5,735 nt of DNA, from assembly GCA_937864385.1 (NCBI GenBank), contig CALMJN010000200.1:1-5735 (forward strand). Reading direction: 5' to 3'. The notes under the pieces were generated by a model that had not been told where the DNA came from, searched no databases, and saw only the letters and a program-made list of their open reading frames with translations. The DNA is from an uncultured Methanosarcinales archaeon. Lineage in GTDB: Archaea; Halobacteriota; Methanosarcinia; Methanotrichales; Methanotrichaceae. Shown here one piece after another: positions 1 to 5,665 of this stretch; position 1 is the first letter of the stretch; every line of letters begins with the position of its first letter. The translations under genes and the position numbers were made by a program.

Positions 1-108
1 GTGGTCAACATCCGCGGGGCGCTGTTCTTCGGCGCCACCGCGCACGCCGAGGAGCGGCTGCTTGCCAACTTCTTCGCCAACCCCGCGCAGTTCCTGCTGC
101 TGCTGCAG
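1..108 (+). CDS. Fragment resembling the STAS domain of a SulP-family anion permease (cut at both ends)
   Basis: Reading frame 1 from base 1 gives 36 residues that begin VVNIRGALFFGA, continue through an acidic helix-like HAEERLLANFF stretch and end NPAQFLLLLQ. This matches the first strand, helix and second strand of the cytoplasmic STAS domain at the C-terminus of SulP sulfate/bicarbonate transporters, where an RGxLFFGA motif is typical. Of these 36 codons, 35 end in G or C, which is strong evidence that this strand is truly coding and comes from a more GC-rich gene than the neighbours. The expected continuation (an aspartate- and serine-containing loop at the STAS regulatory site) is missing: after about 108 the frame becomes antisense cofH and runs to a stop at 250-252. 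The transmembrane part would lie left of the window. The STAS assignment is by motif recall only. The fragment probably does not belong to the same gene neighbourhood, or even the same genome, as the rest. Confidence 0.5.
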
Positions 109-1000
109 CATCCCGGCCCAGCTTGGTCCAGCTTGCCTGGATGTTGGTTATATGGGGATAAAGGGCTACCCGGGCCAGAGCATGCATCTTCAGCTTTTCC
201 AGGAGATCCGCCCCAGAAACGCTCTTGCCCAGGGCATTATTCTCAGGAATAAAGGGGAGCAGGACCATCTCCGTAAATCCTCCCGTCTCCGATTGGATCT
301 CCCTTAAGATTGAAAGATGCTCGAGCCGATCCTCCAGGCTCTCCACATGGCCGAAGAGCATGGTGGAGGTGGTGGGAATGCCGAGACTATGGGCGGCGGT
401 TATGATCTCCCGCCACTGCCTGGATTTGAGCTTGTCCGGGCAGATCTGCTCTCGCACCCGGTCCACCAGGATCTCAGCTGCCGTACCGGGCAGGGAGCCC
501 AGGCCGCTTCTCTTCAGCTCCTGGAGCGCTTGTCTTATAGAAACACCTGAGTTTCTGGACATGTGCATGACCTCCATGGGAGAGAAGGCGTGTAGATGCA
601 GTTTAGGATGGTCCCGGTGGATGGTCTCCAGCATCCCGCAGTAGTCCTCCAGCTTCATCTCCGGAGCCAGTCCACCCTGCAGGCAGATTTCAGTGGCCCC
701 CTGAGCCTCTGCCTCTGCCGCCCGGCTGAGGATCTGCTCGGAGGAGAGAAAATAGCTTTCTCGCTGCTTGAAAGAGCAGAAACGACAGGTTCCGGTGCAT
801 TTGTTGGTAAAGTTGATGTTGCGGTTGACCACAAAGGAGACGGCATCCCTGCCGCTCTTCTGGCGAAGGAAATTGGAGAGGCGAAACAGACGGATGGGCT
901 GCTGCCAGAGCCGCTCGAGCTCATCCCGATCGGAATATGGATTGATGGTTCCGGAATAGGTCTCCGACAATCCGGCTACATTAGCAGCATCCGAGGTCAT
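5..1000 (-). CDS. cofH: FO synthase subunit 2 (CofH), C-terminus replaced at a junction
   Basis: CofH is a radical SAM enzyme that works with CofG to make FO (7,8-didemethyl-8-hydroxy-5-deazariboflavin), the chromophore of coenzyme F420; CofH joins a tyrosine-derived radical to the ribityl-diaminouracil precursor. Visible features are the cluster motif CTGTCRFC (C68, C72, C75), the strand EICLQGG, HAFSPMEV, the GLGSLPGTAAEI segment, STMLFGHVE and LLPFIPENN, all in CofH order. The ATG at 1000 overlaps the TGA of the upstream PUA gene (ATGA), with GGTGA about ten bases upstream. Family similarity holds to about residue 299 (KLGRDAA, near position 104). The remaining residues to the stop at 5-7 are an alanine/arginine-rich antisense reading of the STAS-like fragment. 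The expected GANDLGGTL-type tail, about 50-60 residues, is absent. Identity is confident; as it stands the gene product would be incomplete. Confidence 0.9.
   Translation of the reverse strand: MTSDAANVAGLSETYSGTINPYSDRDELERLWQQPIRLFRLSNFLRQKSGRDAVSFVVNRNINFTNKCTGTCRFCSFKQRESYFLSSEQILSRAAEAEAQGATEICLQGGLAPEMKLEDYCGMLETIHRDHPKLHLHAFSPMEVMHMSRNSGVSIRQALQELKRSGLGSLPGTAAEILVDRVREQICPDKLKSRQWREIITAAHSLGIPTTSTMLFGHVESLEDRLEHLSILREIQSETGGFTEMVLLPFIPENNALGKSVSGADLLEKLKMHALARVALYPHITNIQASWTKLGRDAAAAAGTARGWRRSWQAAAPRRARWRRRTAPRGC
94..112. other. Sequence junction between STAS-like fragment and truncated cofH
   Basis: Left of here the plus strand codes for a STAS-like peptide; right of here the minus strand codes for conserved CofH sequence (SWTKLGRDAA). 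The change happens within a CTG-rich run at 94-108 ending in the palindrome GCTGCAGC (102-109). Neither reading continues sensibly across it. A short repeat with microhomology is a typical place for misassembly, PCR template switching or end joining. The palindrome contains a PstI site, so a ligation chimera is also conceivable. The exact breakpoint cannot be fixed from sequence alone, because the repeat fits both sides. Confidence 0.55.
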
Positions 1001-1488
1001 GAGATGTCTTCACCTTCCTTGCCGGGCAGCCTCCGCTCCTTGGGAATCTGGCTGACCAGCTTTCCATGAGAGTACAGACCGCAACCAAGCACATCCCCTC
1101 TATAAAATACCACCACATAGCCGCTCTCACACTGCTCTGCCGTCACAGCGTCAACTTCCTGAGTCTTGCCCTCCATGAAGAGCCTGGCAGAGGCTGCCTG
1201 CAGGTGCATGGTATTCTTCTCCGCATATGGGCCGAATACCTGCAGGGCGCAGGTGGTGGGCTTCCAGGGACGGTCTTTGCAGTTCATGATGCGCATGCCT
1301 ATAGCCTCGTAAGAGAGCCCGGGAAGCTCAGAATCGCTTATGGCCCATATGCTCCTCGCCTTGCGGAAGAAGTTGTAGCCGGAGAAGACCGATTCCGGTA
1401 TGGCAAACCTGGAGTTCCAGATCTCTGCCACAGCATCTCTGTCCAGGGGCTCAAAGACATTCCTAGCTCTTGACGATCTTGGCGACAA
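997..1488 (-). CDS. PUA-like RNA-binding protein, related to the C-terminal domain of RsmF-type methyltransferases
   Basis: A protein of about 163 residues from the proposed TTG at 1488. Its C-terminal half contains GYVVVFYRGDVLGCGLYSHG followed by KLVSQIPKERR, which resembles the PUA-like fold at the end of RsmF methyltransferases (GWxLLxYxGxxLGxGK...LKNxxPK). The N-terminal half has an EIWNSRFAIP segment and an IGMRIMN ... KPTTCALQVFG segment. A role as RNA-binding partner of the methyltransferase encoded just upstream is inferred from this resemblance and from the overlap with it. I prefer the TTG at 1488 because AGGAGG lies five bases upstream; in-frame ATGs at 1506 and 1533 are possible but have no comparable site. 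The 3' end overlaps cofH by four bases. The general family is fairly sure, the exact role is not. Confidence 0.72.
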   Translation of the reverse strand: MSPRSSRARNVFEPLDRDAVAEIWNSRFAIPESVFSGYNFFRKARSIWAISDSELPGLSYEAIGMRIMNCKDRPWKPTTCALQVFGPYAEKNTMHLQAASARLFMEGKTQEVDAVTAEQCESGYVVVFYRGDVLGCGLYSHGKLVSQIPKERRLPGKEGEDIS

Positions 1489-2365
1489 AGAATCCTCCTG
1501 TATCATTGATATGAGGATAATAGCGGGCGGCAAAGCGCATCTGCGGAGAGAAGATGGTGGCCTTCCACTCCTCTAAACCCGGGCATTCCCTGAGGCCGGG
1601 AGTCTTCACCTTCTCCAGGTGGGCGCCACTGCTTTCCTCAGCATCCAGAGCTGCCTGTACCACCATCTCATTCTCCTCCGGGGAATAGGTGCAGGTGGAG
1701 TAGACCACCACACCTCCGGGAACAGTCAGTCGCAAAGCGCTTTTCAGCAGGCCGATCTGCAGGGCCTGCAGGTCCAGAGATCTCTGACAGCTGCCGCGGG
1801 CTATAACCCCAGCGCCCCTCCTCTCCCGGCCCTCGGCGGAGCAGGGAGCATCCACCAGCACCCGGTGGAATAAGCCGCGGGGAAAGTTTCGGCCGTCGTA
1901 GCGGGTTATGGCCACATTCATGGCCCCCAGCCTCTCGCAGTTGGAGCGGAGTGCCGCCACCCGGGCCAGGGAGGGCTCATTGGCTATAACCAGGCCGCGG
2001 TTTTCCATCATCGCCGAGATCTGGGTGGTCTTGCTGCCCGGTGAGGCGCACAGATCCAAAATCCTCTCGCCGGGCTGGGGATCGAGCAGCAGGGGCGGGA
2101 CCATGGAGAGCTCCTCCTGGATGTGGATGAAGCCCAGCAGGGTTTCCAGCAGCTTGCCGGGGCTTTCCACATCCAGCTTCAGCCCCAGGGGATACCACTG
2201 GAAGGGGCGGCAGTCCAGGCCCTGCTCCGCCAGCCGCTCCAGCAGCACATCCCTTCCGATCTTGAGGGTATTGATGCGGGCGGTGCTGATCAGAGGGCGG
2301 AACTGCACCGCCCGGAAGGCCTCCCAGTCCGGCACTATGTCCCTATATCGATCCAGGAAGTCCAT
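1463..2365 (-). CDS. RsmB/NOP2/Sun-family RNA (cytosine-5) methyltransferase
   Basis: A SAM-dependent enzyme that methylates C5 of cytosine in tRNA or rRNA. With the ATG at 2365 it has 300 residues: an N-terminal RNA-recognition part (PLISTARINTLKIGRD; FIHIQEELSMVPPLLLDP), then the Rossmann-like core with SAM motif I LDLCASPGSKTTQ (about 103-115), motif IV DAPCS (C175, the releasing cysteine) and motif VI YSTCTYSPEENE (C225, the catalytic nucleophile). It ends RYYPHINDTGGFFVAK, as in the family. Both catalytic cysteines are present, so the enzyme looks intact. The frame is open up to an ATG at 2437, but that 24-residue extension would cross the likely TATA box at 2391-2399 and has no family character, so 2365 is preferred. 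First gene of a leftward unit with the PUA protein and cofH. Whether it acts on tRNA (aTrm4-like) or rRNA cannot be told from the sequence. Confidence 0.9.
   Translation of the reverse strand: MDFLDRYRDIVPDWEAFRAVQFRPLISTARINTLKIGRDVLLERLAEQGLDCRPFQWYPLGLKLDVESPGKLLETLLGFIHIQEELSMVPPLLLDPQPGERILDLCASPGSKTTQISAMMENRGLVIANEPSLARVAALRSNCERLGAMNVAITRYDGRNFPRGLFHRVLVDAPCSAEGRERRGAGVIARGSCQRSLDLQALQIGLLKSALRLTVPGGVVVYSTCTYSPEENEMVVQAALDAEESSGAHLEKVKTPGLRECPGLEEWKATIFSPQMRFAARYYPHINDTGGFFVAKIVKS
1494..1499 (-). promoter_or_regulatory. Shine-Dalgarno AGGAGG supporting the TTG start at 1488
   Basis: On the minus strand AGGAGG is followed by five bases and then TTG. It lies inside the last codons of the methyltransferase gene, so the two genes could be translationally coupled. 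Caution: the same bases encode the conserved GGF of the methyltransferase C-terminus (GGFFVAK), so the match may be partly a by-product of that motif. Confidence 0.5.
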
Positions 2366-2390
2366 GTGCGGTGCTTGAGCTTCCTGGCAG

Positions 2391-2399
2391 AAATAAATT
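2391..2399 (-). promoter_or_regulatory. TATA box of the methyltransferase-PUA-cofH operon
   Basis: The minus strand reads AATTTATTT here, about 30 bases before the ATG at 2365. Archaeal transcription starts about 25 bases downstream of the TATA centre, so the transcript would begin almost at the ATG (leaderless or nearly so). This supports 2365 over 2437 as the start. Confidence 0.5.
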
Positions 2400-2412
2400 G
2401 GCCTGAAAGGCC
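2400..2412. repeat. Inverted repeat GGCCT-GAA-AGGCC abutting the TATA box
   Basis: A perfect 5-bp inverted repeat with a three-base centre sits directly upstream of the TATA-like sequence, where the TFB recognition element would be. It could be an operator half-site pair, or chance in GC-rich DNA. No known regulator site is recognised. Confidence 0.35.
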
Positions 2413-2470
2413 CGGGCAAATTGCTCTGCCAGGGCAATGCATCGCACTACCCGACACCCCTACCGACATC

Positions 2471-2476
2471 TTTAAA
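2471..2476 (+). promoter_or_regulatory. TATA box of the tRNA-Ala gene
   Basis: TTTAAA lies about 32 bases ahead of the mature tRNA 5' end (2506). This is the archaeal box A spacing, placing the transcript start near 2500 and leaving a 5' leader of only a few bases for RNase P. Confidence 0.7.
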
Positions 2477-2505
2477 TGGGGTACTGCTTACCTGGAGTAG
2501 CTGTT

Positions 2506-2578
2506 GGGCAGGTAGATCAGCTGGAAGATCGCTACCTTGGCATGGTAGAGGCCTCGGGTTCAAATCCCGACCTGTCCA
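2506..2578 (+). tRNA. tRNA-Ala, anticodon GGC
   Basis: A complete 73-nt cloverleaf folds by hand. The acceptor stem GGGCAGG pairs with CCTGTCC (2571-2577), including G3:U70, the classic alanine identity wobble pair. The D arm is GATC/GATC with GG in the loop (2523-2524). The anticodon stem CTACC/GGTAG encloses TTGGCAT, giving anticodon GGC at 2539-2541 (reads GCC and GCU). The variable loop is five bases, and the T arm is TCGGG-TTCAAAT-CCCGA. The discriminator is A2578 and CCA is not encoded (TAT follows), so CCA must be added by a nucleotidyltransferase. There is no intron. It has its own promoter and terminator and reads rightward, opposite to the methyltransferase operon. Confidence 0.95.
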
Positions 2579-2580
2579 TA

Positions 2581-2591
2581 TCTCTCTTTTT
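2581..2591 (+). terminator. T-rich terminator after tRNA-Ala
   Basis: TCTCTC followed by five T begins two bases after the tRNA 3' end. A pyrimidine/oligo-T tract of this kind is enough to end archaeal transcription without a hairpin. Confidence 0.6.
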
Positions 2592-2593
2592 AG

Positions 2594-2635
2594 GGGCTAT
2601 ATCCTCTGCCAAGCCCAAAGGTCTTCGGGCTGAGG
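2594..2635 (+). repeat. Three mutually pairing 5-mers forming alternative hairpins
   Basis: GGGCT (2594-2598), AGCCC (2612-2616) and GGGCT (2627-2631) mean the middle element can pair with either flank. The second hairpin can be extended by CCTC (2603-2606) with GAGG (2632-2635). It lies between the tRNA terminator and the LysE promoter. It may be a back-up terminator or attenuator for tRNA read-through, or chance. The rest of the 2592-2726 gap shows only the LysE promoter and ribosome site. Confidence 0.25.
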
Positions 2636-2666
2636 AATCAGGCCAAAAGCATTTCAATCCCCGGAT

Positions 2667-2674
2667 CAATAAAG
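2667..2674 (+). promoter_or_regulatory. Probable TATA box of the LysE-family gene
   Basis: CAATAAAG lies about 56 bases before the ATG at 2727. It would place transcription start near 2696, giving a leader of about 30 nt that includes the ribosome-binding site at 2709-2716. A weak match to the consensus. Confidence 0.35.
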
Positions 2675-2708
2675 CAAGCATCATGGAGCGTGGCATGAAT
2701 ATGATCAA

Positions 2709-2716
2709 AGGAGAGG
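2709..2716 (+). promoter_or_regulatory. Ribosome-binding site of the LysE-family gene
   Basis: AGGAGAGG ends ten bases before ATG 2727, a slightly long but workable spacing. It supports this ATG as the start. Confidence 0.5.
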
Positions 2717-2726
2717 CCAGAGCAAT

Positions 2727-3335
2727 ATGCAGGAGATAGCTGAGATGCTGGGCCTGGCCTTCGCCATCGGCCTTACCGGTGCCCTGGCCCCCGGCCCGAC
2801 ATTGCTGGCCACAGTAAACTCCTCCCTCCAAGAGGGCTGGAAGGCCGGACCAAAGGTGGCGGCAGGCCATGCCCTGGTGGAAGTGCTGATATTCCTGGTC
2901 ATCGTCGGTGGCCTGGCCACGGTCATGCAGGAGCACACCCGGGGGATTTCCATAGTGGGAGGCATGGCTTTGATCGCCTTTGGAGTCATGACTGCCATAG
3001 GGAGCCGGAGCGCCGTGCTGAAGGGGCCGGAGGGCAAGGCAAGCGGCAGCGCCTTTCTGGCAGGGGCGGTCACCAGCGCCGCCAATCCCTACTTCTGGAT
3101 CTGGTGGCTATCCGTGGGAAGCGCCTTTTTGCTCTCCGGGCTCAACTCAGGCCTGATCATGGCTGCCGCCTTTATCATCGGCCATTGGGGAGCGGACTTC
3201 GGCTGGTACACCCTGGTCTCGGGCAGCCTGGACCGGGGGCGCAGCGTCCTCTCCCAAGCAAGCTACAGAGGCATACTGGGGATATGCGGGGCCTTCCTGA
3301 TCTGCTTCGGGATCTACTTCTTGAGCCAGGCTTAA
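2727..3335 (+). CDS. LysE/RhtB-family amino-acid exporter
   Basis: A 202-residue integral membrane protein of the LysE translocator superfamily, which exports amino acids or related small molecules using the ion gradient. The family signature is visible near the N-terminus: GLTGALAPGPTLLATVNSSL followed by EGWKAG, with the PGP at residues 22-24. Hydrophobic segments lie at about 8-28, 46-66, 73-92, 110-135, 140-160 and 182-200, the usual six. ANPYFWIWW (119-127) and GHWGADFGW (152-160) are also family-like. Length is normal (about 200), and nothing is missing. It has its own probable promoter and is followed by a hairpin, so it looks monocistronic. The substrate cannot be inferred; annotation as a lysine exporter would go beyond the evidence. 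Confidence 0.88.
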   Translation: MQEIAEMLGLAFAIGLTGALAPGPTLLATVNSSLQEGWKAGPKVAAGHALVEVLIFLVIVGGLATVMQEHTRGISIVGGMALIAFGVMTAIGSRSAVLKGPEGKASGSAFLAGAVTSAANPYFWIWWLSVGSAFLLSGLNSGLIMAAAFIIGHWGADFGWYTLVSGSLDRGRSVLSQASYRGILGICGAFLICFGIYFLSQA

Positions 3336-3337
3336 AG

Positions 3338-3379
3338 GATGAAGGATAGACCGTTCCATTCATCTCTCCAACTGCTTTT
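3338..3379 (+). terminator. Hairpin and pyrimidine/T tract after the LysE-family gene
   Basis: Two bases after the stop codon, GATGAAGGA (3338-3346) pairs with TCC-A-TTCATC (3355-3364): nine base pairs with one bulged A and an eight-base loop. A pyrimidine-rich stretch follows, ending in TTTT at 3376-3379. It is likely the end of the LysE transcript. Confidence 0.5.
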
Positions 3380-3409
3380 CCTTATGATCAGTACCGGGCC
3401 GCGCCAGCC

Positions 3410-3418
3410 TTAAATAAA
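3410..3418 (+). promoter_or_regulatory. TATA box of the SpoIIM-proS unit
   Basis: TTAAATAAA stands out in a GC-rich flank, centred about 37 bases before the TTG start at 3451. Transcription would start near 3440, giving a very short leader. Confidence 0.55.
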
Positions 3419-3436
3419 GGCCGGAAGAGGTTTGAG

Positions 3437-3441
3437 AGGAG
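3437..3441 (+). promoter_or_regulatory. Ribosome-binding site supporting the TTG start at 3451
   Basis: AGGAG lies nine bases ahead of TTG 3451. The first ATG nearby (3464) is out of frame, so the site decides for the TTG. If transcription starts close to 3440 the site would be partly cut off, so the two calls are in mild tension. Confidence 0.45.
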
Positions 3442-3450
3442 ATTGCTGTA

Positions 3451-4035
3451 TTGTCGATAAAGGATGACCTGGCCTATCTGCGATCCATAAGCTCATTTAT
3501 AGCCCTGACCACATTTGTCTTCTTCCTGACATCGGTCATGGGCTACTGGGCAGCGGGGGCAGACCCGGACCTTGCCTCCCAGTGGAGGGCACAGCTGGAT
3601 GCCCTGAGATGGATCCTGGAGCAGCCGCCCCTGATCATCATGATCATCATATTCCTCAAAAATCTCCTGGCCTCGGCCATGGCCATGCTCCTGGGGCTGG
3701 GCCTGGGGCTCATACCCCTGCTGGTCGCCACAAGCAACGGCTTTCTGCTGGGCGTCGTGGCTCATGGCGCAATTCAGCAGAGCGGCCCCTTATTTTTAGC
3801 GGCAGGAATCCTGCCCCACGGCATCTTAGAGCTGCCTGCGGTACTGGTCAGCATAGCCATAGGATTCAGGCTGGGCTATCTTCTGGCTTTAACCCTGGCC
3901 AGAGAGAAGGCCGACCTGTCCGGTGAGACCAGAATTGCAGTGCGCTTCCTCTGGCGCTATATAACGCCGACTCTGTTCCTGGCCGCCATCATTGAAACAT
4001 TTATCACTCCCATTGCCATATCGGTGGTTCCATGA
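3451..4035 (+). CDS. SpoIIM (stage II sporulation protein M)-family membrane protein
   Basis: A 194-residue membrane protein with hydrophobic segments at about 14-32, 60-94 (probably two spans with N71 in KNLLAS), 97-120, 122-150 and 170-190. The conserved family core is present: [13 protein letters not shown] followed by [11 protein letters not shown] (120-130), with the PHG..E.PA motif in a membrane segment. In Bacillus SpoIIM is part of the engulfment complex, but archaea do not sporulate and keep this family with unknown function, so the name is only a homology label. The TTG start is supported by AGGAG. The stop overlaps the proS ATG (ATGA), so the two are almost certainly co-transcribed and translationally coupled. 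A direct functional link to ProRS is not known to me. Confidence 0.82.
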   Translation: MSIKDDLAYLRSISSFIALTTFVFFLTSVMGYWAAGADPDLASQWRAQLDALRWILEQPPLIIMIIIFLKNLLASAMAMLLGLGLGLIPLLVATSNGFLLGVVAHGAIQQSGPLFLAAGILPHGILELPAVLVSIAIGFRLGYLLALTLAREKADLSGETRIAVRFLWRYITPTLFLAAIIETFITPIAISVVP

Positions 4036-5486
4036 CTGATTCCAAGATAAAATCAATTTCAAAAGAGAGCAAACAGGCCAAGCTTCCGAGAAAGGAAGAT
4101 TTCAGCGAATGGTATCACGAGCTGCTCATGACTGCGGAGATCATAGACAATCGCTATCCTGTCAAGGGCATGTGCGTCTGGTTTCCCTTCGGATTTGCCA
4201 TCAGAAAGAGCGTCTATGCAATCATCCGGGAGCTGCTCGATCCCGACCATCAGGAGACCCAGTTCCCCCTCATGATCCCGGAGAATGAGTTCATGAAGGA
4301 GGCCCAGCACATCAAGGGCTTTGAGGATGAGGTCTACTGGGTGACCTGCGGAGGGACAACTCCCCTGGAGGTTAAGCTGGCTCTGCGGCCAACAAGCGAG
4401 ACTGCCATCTATCCCATGTTCAAGCTCTGGATCAGGTCACATGCCGACCTGCCGCTGAGAATTTACCAGATCGTCAACACCTTCCGCTATGAGACCAAGC
4501 ACACCCGGCCGCTGATCAGGCTGCGGGAGATCACCTCCTTCAAGGAGGCCCATACCGTTCACGCCACCTGGGAGGAGGCGGCGGAGCAGGTGGAGACGGC
4601 GATTGCAAGATACTCCCAGTTCTACCGCCGCCTGGCCCTGCCCTTTCTGGTCAGCCGCCGGCCCAGTTGGGATAAATTTCCCGGGGCGGACTACACCACG
4701 GCCATAGATGTGATCATGCCCGACGGCAAGACCCTGCAGGTGGGCACCGCCCATCACCTGGGCTCCACCTTCGCCAGGACCTACGAGATCACATATGAGT
4801 CGGAGAGCGGGGAGCAGAAGCTGGTCTCCCAGACCTGCTACGGCATATCCGAGCGCTGCATCGCTGCTCTCATTTCGGTGCATGGAGACGAGAAAGGCCT
4901 GGCCCTGCCCTGGGAGGTGGCTCCGGTGCAGGTGGCCATTGTGCCCATTCTCTTAGGGGACAAGGAGAAGGTCTTGTCCGTCTGCCGGGAGCTGCAGGGC
5001 AAGCTCGCCACGGAGAAGATCCGGGTTCAGCTTGACACCAGCGATGAGAGGCCGGGAGCCAAGTTCTACAAATGGGAGATGAAGGGAGTGCCAATCCGCC
5101 TGGAGGTGGGGCCCAGGGACATAGAAAAGGGCGTGGTCACCCTGGTCCGGCGTGATGGGATCAAAAAGACTGTGCCCATGGATGGACTGGCTCTCGCCAT
5201 AGCGGCAGAGGCAGAGGAGCTTCAGGCTGCCCTCTATCAAAAAGCCAGAGCCATCCACGAGAGCAAGGTCAAGGATGTATCCACCATCGAGGAGGCCCGA
5301 GCCCAGACCGAGGGGGGCGTGGCCCTGGTTCCCTGGTGCGGAGAGGTGGACTGCGGCCACCAGCTGGAGGACCAGGTAGGGGCCAATATGCTGGGCGAGC
5401 CGCAGTACCAGAGCTTCTCCGAAGCGGCCTGCGCCGTATGCGGCAAAAAGAGCGCGGGAAGGACCTACATGGCCCGGCAGTACTGA
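4032..5486 (+). CDS. proS: Prolyl-tRNA synthetase, archaeal/eukaryotic type
   Basis: A cytoplasmic class II synthetase that attaches proline to tRNA-Pro. Its 484 residues are the usual length for the type that lacks the bacterial editing insertion. Visible parts in order: N-terminal catalytic core with [10 protein letters not shown] (47-56), RPTSET (119-124, proline/ATP site), motif 2 [13 protein letters not shown] (163-175), GTAHHLG (238-244) and motif 3 region [13 protein letters not shown] (268-280). The anticodon-binding domain starts at about 296 ([11 protein letters not shown]) with [17 protein letters not shown] (338-354). The C-terminal zinc-binding domain has cysteines 436, 441, 467 and 470 and ends with the characteristic terminal tyrosine (RQY). 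All key motifs look intact. The ATG overlaps the SpoIIM-family stop, with GGTGG just upstream. The gene is convergent with the TrkH-family gene on the right. Confidence 0.97.
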   Translation: MTDSKIKSISKESKQAKLPRKEDFSEWYHELLMTAEIIDNRYPVKGMCVWFPFGFAIRKSVYAIIRELLDPDHQETQFPLMIPENEFMKEAQHIKGFEDEVYWVTCGGTTPLEVKLALRPTSETAIYPMFKLWIRSHADLPLRIYQIVNTFRYETKHTRPLIRLREITSFKEAHTVHATWEEAAEQVETAIARYSQFYRRLALPFLVSRRPSWDKFPGADYTTAIDVIMPDGKTLQVGTAHHLGSTFARTYEITYESESGEQKLVSQTCYGISERCIAALISVHGDEKGLALPWEVAPVQVAIVPILLGDKEKVLSVCRELQGKLATEKIRVQLDTSDERPGAKFYKWEMKGVPIRLEVGPRDIEKGVVTLVRRDGIKKTVPMDGLALAIAAEAEELQAALYQKARAIHESKVKDVSTIEEARAQTEGGVALVPWCGEVDCGHQLEDQVGANMLGEPQYQSFSEAACAVCGKKSAGRTYMARQY

Positions 5487-5510
5487 GAAGAGCCATCTCT
5501 TCTCTTAATT
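5485..5510 (+). terminator. Perfect 8-bp hairpin at the end of proS
   Basis: GAGAAGAG (5485-5492) and CTCTTCTC (5497-5504) form a perfect stem with loop CCAT, followed by TTAATT. The 5' arm overlaps the proS stop codon. There is no long T run, so it may mark an RNA 3' end or stabilise the message rather than terminate transcription by itself. Confidence 0.5.
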
Positions 5511-5665
5511 CGACGATTGTGGTTAGGCACTATTAGACAATTTCAAAGAGCTATGTGGTAATTATGCCTCTTTCAATGATTATTGTGGTTCCAGATTAAT
5601 CTTTTTCAATTGGCTGATTTGGCCATGCTGTAAGGAGCAGAAGATGAAATCGACGAGGATAGCGG
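5511..5665. other. AT-rich convergent intergenic spacer
   Basis: The spacer between proS and the TrkH-family gene is clearly more AT-rich than the flanking genes. It holds a 9-bp direct repeat ATTGTGGTT at 5516-5524 and 5582-5590 (66 bases apart) and a short T run in CTTTTTC near 5600. I see no convincing gene or RNA in it. Confidence 0.4.

Noticed and set aside
596..1069. Plus-strand open frame antisense to cofH
   Set aside because: cofH on the other strand carries the radical SAM motif and full family sequence. The antisense frame has no recognisable domain or ribosome site.
1977..2198. Minus-strand frame inside the methyltransferase gene
   Set aside because: It is a shifted-frame shadow of the methyltransferase, which has both catalytic cysteine motifs in the main frame. 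The shadow has no family character.
2695..2739. Small plus-strand frame of 14 codons (MNMIKGEARAICRR) overlapping the start of the LysE-family gene
   Set aside because: It could be a leader peptide by position, but it has no ribosome site of its own and no repeated regulatory codons.
2532..3085. Minus-strand frames across the tRNA and LysE-family gene
   Set aside because: They run antisense through an intact tRNA and a well-conserved exporter. Their sequence is of the alanine/arginine/proline-rich type expected from antisense of GC-rich genes.
4437..4883. Long minus-strand frame antisense to proS
   Set aside because: It lies wholly within the synthetase core with all catalytic motifs intact on the plus strand. 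It is a by-product of GC-rich codon use.
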